Part shown: in pieces, positions 16,637 through 24,646 of the stretch
Numbering within the stretch: the first letter of the stretch is position 1
Layout: each line of letters begins with the position of its first letter
NCBI RefSeq assembly: GCF_014656295.1
Contig: NZ_BNCD01000003.1
Coordinates: forward strand, 124,001-188,000
Origin: Streptomyces sulfonofaciens
GTDB taxonomy: Bacteria; Actinomycetota; Actinomycetes; Streptomycetales; Streptomycetaceae
Direction of reading: 5' to 3'
Length of the DNA: 64,000 nucleotides
The notes under the pieces: generated by a model
Told to the model about the DNA's origin: nothing
The model's database searches: none
Seen by the model: the letters and a program-made list of their open reading frames with translations, nothing else
Position numbers and translations under genes: made by a program

Positions 16637-17575
16637 TCAGACAGCGCCCAGTGCCGCCGCCACCGCGTCCCTGACCGCGCGGTCGGTGGGCACCGGTCGG
16701 CCCTGCGCCGCGGCCAGCTCGGCGAGCGACGTCATGGCCACGTCCGGCAGCCCGCAGGCCGTGAACTTCCTGAACTCGGCGAGGTCCGAGGTGACGTTCA
16801 GCGCGAAGCCGTGGCTGGTGACACCGCCGCGGATGCGCATGCCGATGGACACCAGCTTCGCGTCCCCGGGCGTCCACACCCCGACCAGGCTCTGCGCGCC
16901 CTTCGGCGTGTCCCGCCGCACCGTCTCGAAACCGAGCGCGGCGCAGGCGTTCATCAGACCGTTCTCCAGCCAGCGCACGATGTCGGCCGGGCCGCGCTCG
17001 CGCAGGTTCAGCACCAGGTAGCCGATCAGTTGACCGGGGCCGTGGTAGGTGGCCTGCCCGCCGCGGTCCACCGGGACCAGGGGGACGGGCGAACCGACGG
17101 GCAGCTCGGCGGGCGGCGTCCGGGCACCGTAGGTGATCACGGGCGGGTGGGTGAGCAGCACCAGCCGGTCACCGATCTCCCCGGCCCGCCGCCGCGCCAC
17201 CCATTCCCCCATCGCGTCGACGGCCTCGGTGTACGGCACCTCGCCCAGGTCGATGCGCTCGATCCCGGGGGGCCCGGGGGTCCTGGGGATCCCGGGCGCC
17301 CCGGCGATCCCGGGGATCTCAGGTGGCTCGGGGATTCCGGGGGCCCCATCGATTCCGGAGAACCCGGGGCTGTCGGGGGCCCCAGAAGCCCCGGAGCCCC
17401 CGGGGGCCGCCGCGGCCACGTCCCGACGTCCGGTCCGCGTCCGTTCGAGGCGCCCGCCCTGCCGTGCTCCGCTGCGGGGCTCCGCCTGCCGGACCCCGCC
17501 GAGAGGGTCGGCCTGCCGCTCTCCGCCGGTGCGGTCAGCCTGCCGGGTGCCGTCGTGCAAGCGCGTCTCGCTCAT
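16637..17575 (-). CDS. lipB: Lipoyl(octanoyl) transferase with collagen-like N-terminal extension
   Basis: 312 residues from ATG 17575; LipB proteins are usually about 210-260. The catalytic part (about 106-312) keeps VDRGGQATYHGPGQLIGY, KLVSIGMRIRGGVTSHGF with the catalytic Lys, and the catalytic Cys in FTACGLPD. It would transfer octanoyl from acyl carrier protein to lipoyl domains. The first 105 residues are unusual: a 10-residue repeat (RQADRTGGE, RQADPLGGV, RQAEPRSGA), then a Gly-Ile-Pro/Gly-Ala-Pro collagen-like run (GAPGIP twice). Translation could begin nearer the domain, but no better ATG/GTG with an SD is apparent. No lipA is adjacent, so this may be a second, divergent LipB. Confidence 0.82.
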   Translation of the reverse strand: MSETRLHDGTRQADRTGGERQADPLGGVRQAEPRSGARQGGRLERTRTGRRDVAAAAPGGSGASGAPDSPGFSGIDGAPGIPEPPEIPGIAGAPGIPRTPGPPGIERIDLGEVPYTEAVDAMGEWVARRRAGEIGDRLVLLTHPPVITYGARTPPAELPVGSPVPLVPVDRGGQATYHGPGQLIGYLVLNLRERGPADIVRWLENGLMNACAALGFETVRRDTPKGAQSLVGVWTPGDAKLVSIGMRIRGGVTSHGFALNVTSDLAEFRKFTACGLPDVAMTSLAELAAAQGRPVPTDRAVRDAVAAALGAV

Positions 17576-18128
17576 CCCGCTGCCCTCTGCCTTCGTCGGG
17601 GCCCGTCCGGGCCTTCCCTGGGCGTGCGCAGGACGGCCGCCCGCACAGGGCAACTCCCCGGGCGCGCGACGCATTCCACGGGTCCCCGCACCCACCGCAC
17701 CCACGGCGTTCGGGGAAGGGGCCCGGGTTCGCGAACCCGGGCCCCTTCCCCGAACGCCGTGGCGCTCTCCGGTCACCACCCGCGCAGGACGCGATGATCG
17801 AAACGACGACGGCAGCGGGCCTGCCCGGCACGGACAGCCAAGGGCCTGCCGGGCACGGTCACCGCCAAGGCCCTGCCCGGCGCCCCGGCCCGCCCTCGCG
17901 GGACCGGTGCTTCCACCGCTGCTGCCCCGCGGGACACGGGCCCCTGGACGCGCCGCCGCAGGCCGCCTACGCGGTGCCCGTGCGGCGCGGCACCCGGAGG
18001 CGGCACGTCGTGCCCGGCCCGCGGTGCCCGGCCCGCGGCGGCCTCCTGACGGGGCGTCCTCGGTGCGGCGGGCCGGACACACGGATATTCGGAGGCGGCG
18101 AGCGCCCGCGCATTGGTACGGTCCGCGC
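17576..18128. other. Divergent intergenic region with large palindrome
   Basis: 553 bp between lipB (-) and the DinB/MDMPI-like gene (+). It holds a perfect 62-bp palindrome (17701-17762) and a short GC-rich repeat series around 17815-17885 (GCCTGCCCGGCACGG-like units). I see no supported gene. Confidence 0.5.
17701..17762. repeat. Perfect 62-bp palindrome, no spacer
   Basis: Both 31-bp halves match exactly; the centre is TTCG|CGAA. It could form a cruciform in DNA or a very long hairpin in RNA. It lies 126 bp upstream of the lipB start and 366 bp upstream of the divergent gene. Confidence 0.9.
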
Positions 18129-18818
18129 ATGGCTGACGCGCATGGAGCAACGGACGGGCCCGTCACCGCGACCGACGTGGAGCTGGCCGTGCGGCTGGCC
18201 CTCCGGACGCTGGGCGAGGTGCGGGACCGGGACTGGAGCACACGCGCAGGCTCCCTGCGCTGGGACTGCTGGGAGACCGTGGAGCACCTGGCCGACGACC
18301 TGTTCTACTACGCCACCCAGTTGGGCCCCGAGACCCCTTCCCCGTCGGCCCCCATACCCTGGGCCTGGTACGAGCGGCGGGCCGGCGGACCGATGAACCT
18401 CGTCTTCGCGGACCGCGCGGCCGGGCCCGCCGGGCTGCTCCAGGTGCTGGAGGCCAGTGCGGCGCTGATGGTGGCGATGGCCCGCACCACCGCTCCCGGG
18501 AAGCGGGCGTACCACATCTACGGCGTCGCGGACCCCGAGGGCTTCGCGGCGATGAGCGTGGTCGAGATCCTGGTCCACATGTACGACATAGCCGAGGGAT
18601 TCGGCATCCCGTGGGCACCGCCGGCCGAGTTGTGCGCCCGCGTCCTGGCCCGGCTCTTCCCGCACGTCCCGGCCGACACGGCCGAGCCCTGGCCCGCCAT
18701 GCTCTGGGCCACCGGCCGCCTCGCCCTCCCGGACCGCCCCCGCCTCGACGAGTGGCGGTGGTACTCGGCACCGGCTGCCGAGCGCGAGGCCGTCGCGGAC
18801 CCGGGCCTGCCCGGCTGA
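18129..18818 (+). CDS. DinB/MDMPI-like (maleylpyruvate isomerase N-terminal-type) protein
   Basis: 229 residues from ATG 18129. The helical-bundle pattern, WDCWETVEHLADDLFYYA (about 40-57) with the conserved His, and the later MSVVEILVHMYDIAEGFG (about 145-162), fit the metal-dependent DinB/mycothiol-dependent hydrolase fold. In actinobacteria such proteins often act in mycothiol-dependent thiol transfer; the substrate is not inferable. No SD: TACGGT (18117-18122) is 6 nt from the ATG, suggesting a leaderless mRNA. The neighbouring GH2 fragment downstream is unrelated. Confidence 0.75.
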   Translation: MADAHGATDGPVTATDVELAVRLALRTLGEVRDRDWSTRAGSLRWDCWETVEHLADDLFYYATQLGPETPSPSAPIPWAWYERRAGGPMNLVFADRAAGPAGLLQVLEASAALMVAMARTTAPGKRAYHIYGVADPEGFAAMSVVEILVHMYDIAEGFGIPWAPPAELCARVLARLFPHVPADTAEPWPAMLWATGRLALPDRPRLDEWRWYSAPAAEREAVADPGLPG

Positions 18819-18867
18819 TCCTGACCGGTCCCGCCGGCCGGGCTCGCCCCAGGCGCGTGACCCGCGG

Positions 18868-19206
18868 GCCGCGGTGGTCGTGGTGCGGCTCACCCCGGAC
18901 GTCCGGTCCCCCACCACCGCCCGGGACGACCTCGCACACGTCCTCGTCGAGATGGTCGACGGCCGCGGCCGACCCGTCCCCTACGCGGTGGTCAAGGTGG
19001 CCTTCGAGGTCGAGGGTGCCGGCGTACGCTCCGCCGTCGGCAACGGCAACCCGCACAACGTCGACAGCTTCCGGCGTCCGCGCCGCCGCACCTGGCACGG
19101 CAAGGCCCTGGCGGTCCCGCGGCCCGCGAAGCGGACCGGCAGCCTCGCGCTGACCGCCACGGCCCCCGGTCCACGGCCGGCGACGCTGATGCTGGACGTC
19201 ACGCAC
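18868..19206 (+). pseudogene. Orphan C-terminal fragment of a GH2 beta-galactosidase-type enzyme
   Basis: About 113 codons in one frame translate to VVVRLTPDVRSPT, DLAHVLVEMVDGRGRPVPYA, VGNGNPHNVDSFRRPRRRTW and HGKALAVPRPAKRTGSLALT, which look like the C-terminal Ig-like/DUF4982 end of GH2 glycosidases. No catalytic barrel lies upstream: the DinB-like gene ends only 50 bp before. No start codon or SD marks it as an independent gene, and the frame does not end where the homology ends. Best read as the remnant of a deletion. Confidence 0.65.
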
Positions 19207-19245
19207 GAGCACGGCCGAGGCGGTCGCGGCCGGCACACGGCACCC

Positions 19246-19283
19246 GCCCGGGGGCGAGGCGGTCGGCCGCCTCGCCCCCGGGC
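19246..19283. terminator. Strong terminator downstream of dapD
   Basis: Perfect 17-bp GC stem (19246-19262 with 19267-19283) with a TCGG loop. Confidence 0.85.
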
Positions 19284-19302
19284 CGCCGGGCCGCGGGCAC
19301 CG

Positions 19303-20292
19303 CTAGTTGTGCTGGTGCAGGACCTCGTTCAGGCCGCCCCAGACGGCGTTGTTGGGACGGGCCTCGATGGCGCCGGTGACCGAGTGGCGGCGGAAGAGGA
19401 TGTTGGAGGCGCCGGAGAGTTCCCGTGCCTTGACGATCTGGCCGTCGGGCAGGCTGACCCGGGTTCCCGCGGTGACGTAGAGGCCGGCCTCGATCACGCA
19501 CTCGTCGCCGAGCGCGATACCGACGCCCGCCTCGGCACCGATGAGGCAGCGCTCGCCGATGGTGATGACCACGTTGCCGCCACCGGAGAGGGTGCCCATG
19601 GTGGAGGCGCCGCCGCCGATGTCCGAGCCGTCGCCGACCACGACACCCGCGGCGATACGGCCCTCGACCATGGAGGAGCCGAGCGTGCCGGCGTTGAAGT
19701 TCACGAAGCCCTCGTGCATCACCGTGGTGCCCTCGGCGAGGTGCGCGCCGAGCCGCACCCGGTCGGCGTCACCGATGCGCACGCCCTTCGGCGCCACGTA
19801 GTCCGTCATCCGGGGGAACTTGTCGACCGAGGTGACCTGGAGGTGCAGGCCCTCGGCGCGGGCGTTCAGGCGGACCCTCTCCAGGTCGTCGACCGCGACC
19901 GGGCCGAGCGAGGTCCAGGCGACGTTGGCGAGCAGGCCGAAGATCCCCTCCAGGTTCTGCCCGTGCGGCCTGACCAGCCGGTGGCTCAGCAGGTGCAGCC
20001 GCAGGTACAGGTCATGGGTGTCCAGCGGCTTGTCGTCCAGTGAGGTGATGACCGTGCGGACGGCGACGACCTCCACCCCGCGGCGGACGTCCGGCCCGAG
20101 GGCCTTGGCCGCCCCGGCGCCCAGCAGTTCCACGGCACGCTCGGCGCCGAGCCGCTCCGTACCGGCCGGGCCCGGCTCCGCGGCCAGCTCGGGGGCGGGG
20201 TACCAGGTGTCGAGGACGGTGCCATCGGCGGTGACGGTGGCCAGGCCAGCGGCAACGGCGCCCGTGGTGCGAGGAGCAGTCGTGTCGGTCAT
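19303..20292 (-). CDS. dapD: Tetrahydrodipicolinate N-succinyltransferase
   Basis: 329 residues, the actinobacterial DapD type. It transfers succinyl from succinyl-CoA to tetrahydrodipicolinate in the lysine/diaminopimelate pathway, feeding peptidoglycan. The C-terminal half is a left-handed beta-helix of hexapeptide repeats ([57 protein letters not shown]) and ends [12 protein letters not shown] ... LNEVLHQHN. Start ATG 20292: no SD, but TAAGTT (20299-20304) lies 6 nt before it, so a leaderless mRNA is likely. Monocistronic, with a strong terminator after it. Confidence 0.96.
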   Translation of the reverse strand: MTDTTAPRTTGAVAAGLATVTADGTVLDTWYPAPELAAEPGPAGTERLGAERAVELLGAGAAKALGPDVRRGVEVVAVRTVITSLDDKPLDTHDLYLRLHLLSHRLVRPHGQNLEGIFGLLANVAWTSLGPVAVDDLERVRLNARAEGLHLQVTSVDKFPRMTDYVAPKGVRIGDADRVRLGAHLAEGTTVMHEGFVNFNAGTLGSSMVEGRIAAGVVVGDGSDIGGGASTMGTLSGGGNVVITIGERCLIGAEAGVGIALGDECVIEAGLYVTAGTRVSLPDGQIVKARELSGASNILFRRHSVTGAIEARPNNAVWGGLNEVLHQHN

Positions 20293-20436
20293 GGTGGCAA
20301 CTTAGCCCGTGCGGCGCCCGGGAGGCGAACCCACGCACCGGGCGTCTCAGGGTCCGGGCAGCGGCCGCCGAGGACCTGCCGCGGCGGCCCTGCGGGTCAG
20401 GACCGCGGGTCAGCACCGTCGGGGCAGGACCGCGGG

Positions 20437-20985
20437 TCAGGACCGCCGGGGCAGGAGTCTGCCGAGCGCGGTGCGTGCGTACGCCTCGTCGAAGGGCCGG
20501 TCGGTCAGCAGGACCTGGAGGCAGATGCCCTCCATGAGGGCGGTCAGCGCACGGGCGGTGAGCGGGTCGGTGCGCCGGGCGAGGAGGTCGGCGAAGCCCT
20601 CGCACCATTCGGCGGCGACCGGGCGCAGCGCAGGGCGGCGCAGGGCGGCCAGGTACAGCTCGTACTCCAGTTCCGCTCCCGCACGATCGCCGGCCAGCCA
20701 CTCCCCCATCATCCCGGCGAGCTCGTCGGCGAGGTCGGTGCGCGGGTCCTGCAGGGCGCCCCGGCTGCGCAGCACCTTCACGAAGCCCTCGTTGGTCTGC
20801 CGCAGAGCGGCGACGAGCAGTTCGTCGAGGGTCCCGAAGTGGTAGGTGGTGGAGCCGAGCGGCACGTCGGCCTCGGCCGCGGCGGTCCGGTGGGTCAGCC
20901 CGGCGATGCCCTTCCTGCCCACCACCCGGATCGCGGCGTCGATGATGCGCTGCCTGCGCTCGGGGTCGTGGCGCCTGGTCCTCAG
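20437..20985 (-). CDS. TetR-family repressor, CTG start, coupled to SMR pump
   Basis: 182 residues. The HTH (about 10-57: RRQRIIDAAIRVVGRKGI, then AEADVPLGSTTYHFGTLDEL) is typical of TetR. No ATG, GTG or TTG precedes the HTH in this frame. CTG at 20985-20983 has GGAGG at the proper 6-nt spacing and overlaps the stop of the SMR gene (CTGA), so I take CTG as the start with translational coupling. It probably represses the smr promoter through the palindrome at 21302-21319. The C-terminal ligand domain includes WLAGDRAGAELEYELYLAAL. The ligand is presumably a pump substrate (inference). Confidence 0.85.
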   Translation of the reverse strand: MRTRRHDPERRQRIIDAAIRVVGRKGIAGLTHRTAAAEADVPLGSTTYHFGTLDELLVAALRQTNEGFVKVLRSRGALQDPRTDLADELAGMMGEWLAGDRAGAELEYELYLAALRRPALRPVAAEWCEGFADLLARRTDPLTARALTALMEGICLQVLLTDRPFDEAYARTALGRLLPRRS

Positions 20986-21302
20986 TGCGCACCTCCCGTG
21001 TTGAGCAGCACGACACCGGCGATGACCAGGACGATCCCGGCGAGCTTGGCCGCGTTCACGGCCTCGCCCAGGAACGCCATGCCGATCGAGGCGATCGCCG
21101 CCGTGCCGATCCCGGCCCAGATCGCGTAGGCGGTGCCCATCTCCACGGTTTTCAGGGTCCTGGCGAGCAGGTAGAAGGCGACGAGATAGCCGACGACCGT
21201 GACGAGTGAGGGTCCGAGCCTGGTGAAGCCCGCGTTGTACTTCATCGCGGTCGTGCCCGCCACCTCGGCGGCTATGGCCCCTGTGAGCAGCAGATATCCC
21301 AT
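20982..21302 (-). CDS. Small multidrug resistance (SMR/EmrE-like) efflux protein
   Basis: 106 residues with four membrane segments: the first contains the conserved Glu (LLLTGAIAAEVAGTTAMKY, Glu13), the others are VVGYLVAFYLLARTL, AYAIWAGIGTAAIASIGMAF and AAKLAGIVLVIAGVVLLN. SMR proteins are dimeric proton antiporters for cationic drugs or guanidinium-type compounds. Start ATG 21302 has no SD: TACGCT lies 7 nt upstream inside a palindrome, so the mRNA is probably leaderless. It overlaps a TetR gene by 4 bp, forming a self-regulated efflux operon. Confidence 0.92.
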   Translation of the reverse strand: MGYLLLTGAIAAEVAGTTAMKYNAGFTRLGPSLVTVVGYLVAFYLLARTLKTVEMGTAYAIWAGIGTAAIASIGMAFLGEAVNAAKLAGIVLVIAGVVLLNTGGAH

Positions 21303-21319
21303 GTGTACGAGCGTACACA
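21302..21319. promoter_or_regulatory. Operator palindrome over the smr -10 box and start codon
   Basis: TGTGTACG-AG-CGTACACA: 8-bp arms with a 2-bp centre. It covers the minus-strand -10 box TACGCT and reaches the T of the ATG at 21302. A repressor bound here would block RNA polymerase; the TetR gene of the same operon is the obvious candidate. Confidence 0.7.
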
Positions 21320-21360
21320 GCAAGCGCGCGCAAAGGGCGCGGAGTACCGCGCGACCATCC

Positions 21361-21411
21361 CCACCGGCTGCGAGCCACCTGCGGTTGCCGCAGATGGCTC
21401 GCAGCCGGTGG
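21361..21411. terminator. Long terminator downstream of the suf operon
   Basis: 24-bp arms (21361-21384 with 21388-21411) with one mismatch and a TTG loop, 62 bp past the last suf gene and before the divergent/tandem smr promoter. Confidence 0.85.
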
Positions 21412-21472
21412 TCCGCCACAGGCGCGTGGCGGCTGCTCGCGCGGTTCCCCGCGCCCTTCGGGCGCGCTCGGC

Positions 21473-21808
21473 TCAGACGTTGAAGCCCAGGGCCCGCAAC
21501 TGCTCCCGGCCGTCGTCCGTGATCTTGTCGGGTCCCCACGGCGGCATCCAGACCCAGTTGATCTTCAGTTCGCTGACGATGCCGTCGGTGGCCGCCTGCG
21601 CCTGGTCCTCGATGACGTCCGTCAGCGGACACGCCGCCGACGTCAGGGTCATGTCGACGGTGGCGACGTTCGCTTCGTCGACGTGGATGCCGTAGATCAG
21701 GCCGAGATTGACGACGTCGATGCCCAGCTCGGGGTCGACGACGTCCATCAGCGCCTCGCGGAGTTCCTCCTCCGAGGCCGGCTTGGCCAGTGTGTCGTTC
21801 TCACTCAT
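21473..21808 (-). CDS. sufT: SufT-like MIP18/DUF59 iron-sulfur assembly factor
   Basis: 111 residues: LREALMDVVDPELGIDVVNL (16-35) and TLTSAACPLTDVI with the conserved Cys are the hallmarks of the MIP18/DUF59 family, which helps move Fe-S clusters to target proteins. The final part VWMPPWGPDKITDDGREQL is the usual metal-sulfur assembly ending. ATG 21808 overlaps the sufU stop codon by 4 bp, so it is translationally coupled and is the last gene of the suf operon; a strong hairpin follows. Confidence 0.92.
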   Translation of the reverse strand: MSENDTLAKPASEEELREALMDVVDPELGIDVVNLGLIYGIHVDEANVATVDMTLTSAACPLTDVIEDQAQAATDGIVSELKINWVWMPPWGPDKITDDGREQLRALGFNV

Positions 21809-22263
21809 GCGGTCTTCGCCTCCTCCGCGAAGGCCTGGGCCGTCGCGTCCTTCCATGCCATCCAGCTCAGCAGTGCGCACTTCACCCGGGCCGGGTACTT
21901 GGAGACACCGGCGAACGCGACCGCGTCCTCCAGCGCCTCCTCCATCGCGTCGTCCGGCTCGATCCGGCCCTTGGACTGCATCAGCTCCAGGAAGAGCCCC
22001 TGGATCTTCTGGGCCTCGGCCAGGTCCTTGCCGACCAGCAGGTCGTTGAGCACCGAGGCGCTGGCCTGGCTGATGGAGCAGCCCTGGCCCTCGTACGACA
22101 CGTCGGCGATGCGCTCGCCCTCGTACTTCACACGGAGCGTGATCTCGTCACCGCACGTCGGATTGACGTGGTGGACCTCGGCGTCACCGTCCCGCAGACC
22201 ACGCCCGTGCGGGTTCTTGTAGTGGTCCAGGATGACGTCCTGGTACATGGAATCCAGCTTCAC
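21805..22263 (-). CDS. sufU: SufU, Zn-dependent sulfurtransferase for SufS
   Basis: 152 residues from GTG 22263 (KLDSMYQDVILDHYK follows); a later ATG (22248) is possible but would cut the conserved start. Zn ligands are Cys37 and Asp39 (NPTCGDE), Cys62 (GQGCSISQ) and Cys129 (RVKCALLSW). In Gram-positives SufU takes sulfur from the persulfide of SufS and passes it to the SufBCD scaffold. It lies 17 bp after sufS and overlaps sufT. Confidence 0.95.
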   Translation of the reverse strand: MKLDSMYQDVILDHYKNPHGRGLRDGDAEVHHVNPTCGDEITLRVKYEGERIADVSYEGQGCSISQASASVLNDLLVGKDLAEAQKIQGLFLELMQSKGRIEPDDAMEEALEDAVAFAGVSKYPARVKCALLSWMAWKDATAQAFAEEAKTA

Positions 22264-22279
22264 CGTGGCAGCCAGCCTC

Positions 22280-23548
22280 TCAGCCGAAGAAGTTCCGAAC
22301 GTGCTCCAGGCCGTCGACCAGCGCGTCGATCTCCGCCGGCGTGGAGTACAGATAGAACGACGCTCGTGTGGTCGCAGGAATTCCGTACCGCAGGCACACG
22401 GGGCGGGCGCAGTGGTGCCCCACCCGGACCGCGATGCCCAGTTCGTCGAGGACCTGGCCCACGTCATGCGGGTGGATGTCGCCGAGCGTGAAGGAGATCG
22501 CGGCGCCGCGGTCCTCGGCCGTGTCGGGCCCGATGATCCTGAGGTCGGGGACCTCCCGGAGCCGTTCGACCGCGTACCTGGTCAGGACGTGCTCGTGCTG
22601 GGCGATCTTGTCCATGCCGATCGCGTTCAGGTAGTCCACCGCCGCGCCCAGACCCACGGCCTGCGAGATCGGGGGCGTGCCCGCCTCGAACTTGTGCGGG
22701 GCGGGGGCGTATGTGGACGAGTGCATCGAAACGGTCTCGATCATCTCGCCGCCGCCGAGGAACGGGGGCAGGTCCTCCAGGAGCTCCTGGCGGCCCCAGA
22801 GCACCCCGATGCCCGTCGGGCCCAGCATCTTGTGGCCGGTGAAGGCGACGAAGTCGGCGCCCAGCGCCTGGACGTCCAGCGGCATGTGCGGGGCGGCCTG
22901 CGAGGCGTCGATGAGGACCAGCGCGCCGACCTCCTGGGCGCGGCGCACGATCTGCTCGACCGGGTTGGCCGTGCCCAGGATGTTGGAGACCAGGACGAAG
23001 GAGACGATCTTCGTCTTCTCCGTGATGACCTCGTCGATCGAGGAGAGGTCGAGACGGCCGTCGTCGGTCAGGCCGAACCACTTCAGCTTCGCTCCGGTGC
23101 GCTGCGACAGCAACTGCCACGGGACGATGTTGGAGTGGTGCTCCATCTCGGTGATGACGACCTCGGTGTCCTGGTCGACGCGGTAGGGCTCGTCGGCCCA
23201 GCCGAGCATGTTGGCGACCAGGTTCAGCGACTCCGAGGCGTTCTTGGTGAAGATCACCTCGTCGCGGCTGGGGGCGTTGATGAACGCGGCGATCTTGTCG
23301 CGGGCGCCCTCGTAGAGCGCCGTGGCCTCCTCGGCCAGGACGTGCACACCGCGGTGGACGTTGGCGTTGTGCTGCTCGTAGTACTCGGCGAGCACGTCGA
23401 GCACCTGGCGAGGGGTCTGCGAGGTCGCGGCGTTGTCCAGGTAGACGAGCTTCCGGTCGTCGTGGACCAGACGTTCCAGGACGGGGAAGTCCTTGCGGAT
23501 CGCCTCGGTGTCAAGGAGGCCGGTGAGCCCCTGACGGGCCGCTGTCAC
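22280..23548 (-). CDS. sufS: SufS cysteine desulfurase
   Basis: 422 residues from GTG 23548, overlapping the sufC stop codon. It is a PLP enzyme that removes sulfur from cysteine as a persulfide. PLP Lys240 is in FTGHKMLGPTG and the catalytic Cys380 in HHCARPVC (the short group-II loop). Further anchors are EMEHHSNIVPW (His137-His138 stacking region) and VLIDASQAAPH. Acts with SufU, encoded next. Confidence 0.97.
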   Translation of the reverse strand: MTAARQGLTGLLDTEAIRKDFPVLERLVHDDRKLVYLDNAATSQTPRQVLDVLAEYYEQHNANVHRGVHVLAEEATALYEGARDKIAAFINAPSRDEVIFTKNASESLNLVANMLGWADEPYRVDQDTEVVITEMEHHSNIVPWQLLSQRTGAKLKWFGLTDDGRLDLSSIDEVITEKTKIVSFVLVSNILGTANPVEQIVRRAQEVGALVLIDASQAAPHMPLDVQALGADFVAFTGHKMLGPTGIGVLWGRQELLEDLPPFLGGGEMIETVSMHSSTYAPAPHKFEAGTPPISQAVGLGAAVDYLNAIGMDKIAQHEHVLTRYAVERLREVPDLRIIGPDTAEDRGAAISFTLGDIHPHDVGQVLDELGIAVRVGHHCARPVCLRYGIPATTRASFYLYSTPAEIDALVDGLEHVRNFFG

Positions 23549-24309
23549 GCGGATACGCCTCCCTTCACGTAGGCCTCGTAACCCTCGTTCTCCAGCTTGT
23601 CGGCCAGCTCGGCGCCGCCCGACTCCACGATCCGCCCGGCTGCGAAGACGTGCACGTGATCGGGCTTGATGTAGCGCAGAATGCGGGTGTAGTGGGTGAT
23701 CAGCAGGGTGCCCACCGCGCCGGTCTCGCGGACGCGGTTGACGCCCTCGGAGACCACGCGCAGCGCGTCGACGTCCAGGCCGGAGTCGGTCTCGTCGAGG
23801 ATCGCGATCTGCGGCTTGAGCAGTTCGAGCTGGAGGATCTCGTGCCGCTTCTTCTCACCGCCGGAGAAGCCCTCGTTGACGTTGCGCTCGGCGAAGGCGG
23901 GGTCGATCTGGAGCCGCTCCATGGCCTCCTTGACCTCCTTCACCCAGGTGCGCAGCTTGGGCGCCTCGCCGCGGATGGCGGACGCGGAGGTGCGCAGGAA
24001 GTTGGACACGGAGACGCCGGGGACCTCGACGGGGTACTGCATCGCCAGGAACAGTCCGGCGCGGGCGCGCTCGTCGACGGACATCGCGAGCACGTCCTCG
24101 CCGTCCAGGGTGACGGTGCCGCCGGTGACGGTGTACTTGGGGTGGCCCGCGAGCGAGTAGGCGAGGGTGGACTTGCCTGAGCCGTTCGGGCCCATGATGG
24201 CGTGCGTCTCGCCCTGCTTCACGGTGAGGTCGACGCCCTTGAGGATCTCCTTCGTGGCGTTCTCGGCCTCGACGGTGACGTGCAGGTCTCGGATTTCAAG
24301 CGTTGCCAT
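23545..24309 (-). CDS. sufC: SufC ATPase of the SufBCD scaffold
   Basis: 254 residues from ATG 24309. ABC-type ATPase: Walker A GPNGSGKST (40-48), signature FSGGEKKRHEIL, Walker B AILDETDSGLD, H-loop LLITHYTR. It has no membrane partner; SufC powers conformational change of SufB/SufD during Fe-S assembly. It lies between the Rieske gene and sufS in the same operon, with overlapping stop/start to sufS. Confidence 0.97.
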   Translation of the reverse strand: MATLEIRDLHVTVEAENATKEILKGVDLTVKQGETHAIMGPNGSGKSTLAYSLAGHPKYTVTGGTVTLDGEDVLAMSVDERARAGLFLAMQYPVEVPGVSVSNFLRTSASAIRGEAPKLRTWVKEVKEAMERLQIDPAFAERNVNEGFSGGEKKRHEILQLELLKPQIAILDETDSGLDVDALRVVSEGVNRVRETGAVGTLLITHYTRILRYIKPDHVHVFAAGRIVESGGAELADKLENEGYEAYVKGGVSA

Positions 24310-24313
24310 GGGC

Positions 24314-24646
24314 TCAGGACTCCTGGGTGAGGGAGACGAGCACAGCGGCAGCTTCGCCGTCTCCTTCGATCTTGACGGGATAGACGGGGACGGGGCGGGT
24401 GGCGGGCAGGCTGGAGGGTTTGCCGGTACGCAGGTCGAAACAGGAGCCGTGCAGCCAGCACTCGATCTGGCCGTCCTCCACCTCGCCCTCGGCGAGCGAG
24501 ACGTTCGCGTGCGAGCAGATGTCGTAGATGGCGAACACCTCGTCCTCGGTGCGGACGAGGGAGACCGGGGTGCCCTCGATCTCCACCCGTTTGGCGGTGT
24601 CGACCTCCAGGTCACCCAGCTCACAGACTCGTACGTACTCGGTCAT
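24314..24646 (-). CDS. Rieske [2Fe-2S] ferredoxin-like protein in the suf operon
   Basis: 110 residues with both cluster motifs: CSH (Cys44, His46) and CWLH (Cys63, His66), 16 residues apart, and flanking HANVSLAEG and GSCFDL. NirD-like/non-haem ferredoxin group. It overlaps the sufD stop and precedes sufC by 4 bp. A role in supplying electrons for cluster assembly or reductive sulfur chemistry fits the position but is not proven; this insertion is common in actinobacterial suf operons. Confidence 0.92.
   Translation of the reverse strand: MTEYVRVCELGDLEVDTAKRVEIEGTPVSLVRTEDEVFAIYDICSHANVSLAEGEVEDGQIECWLHGSCFDLRTGKPSSLPATRPVPVYPVKIEGDGEAAAVLVSLTQES

Noticed and set aside
14444..19300. Prophage or integrated element
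   Set aside because: Only a decayed recombinase and repeats are present; no structural, replication or attachment genes, and no matching tRNA site.
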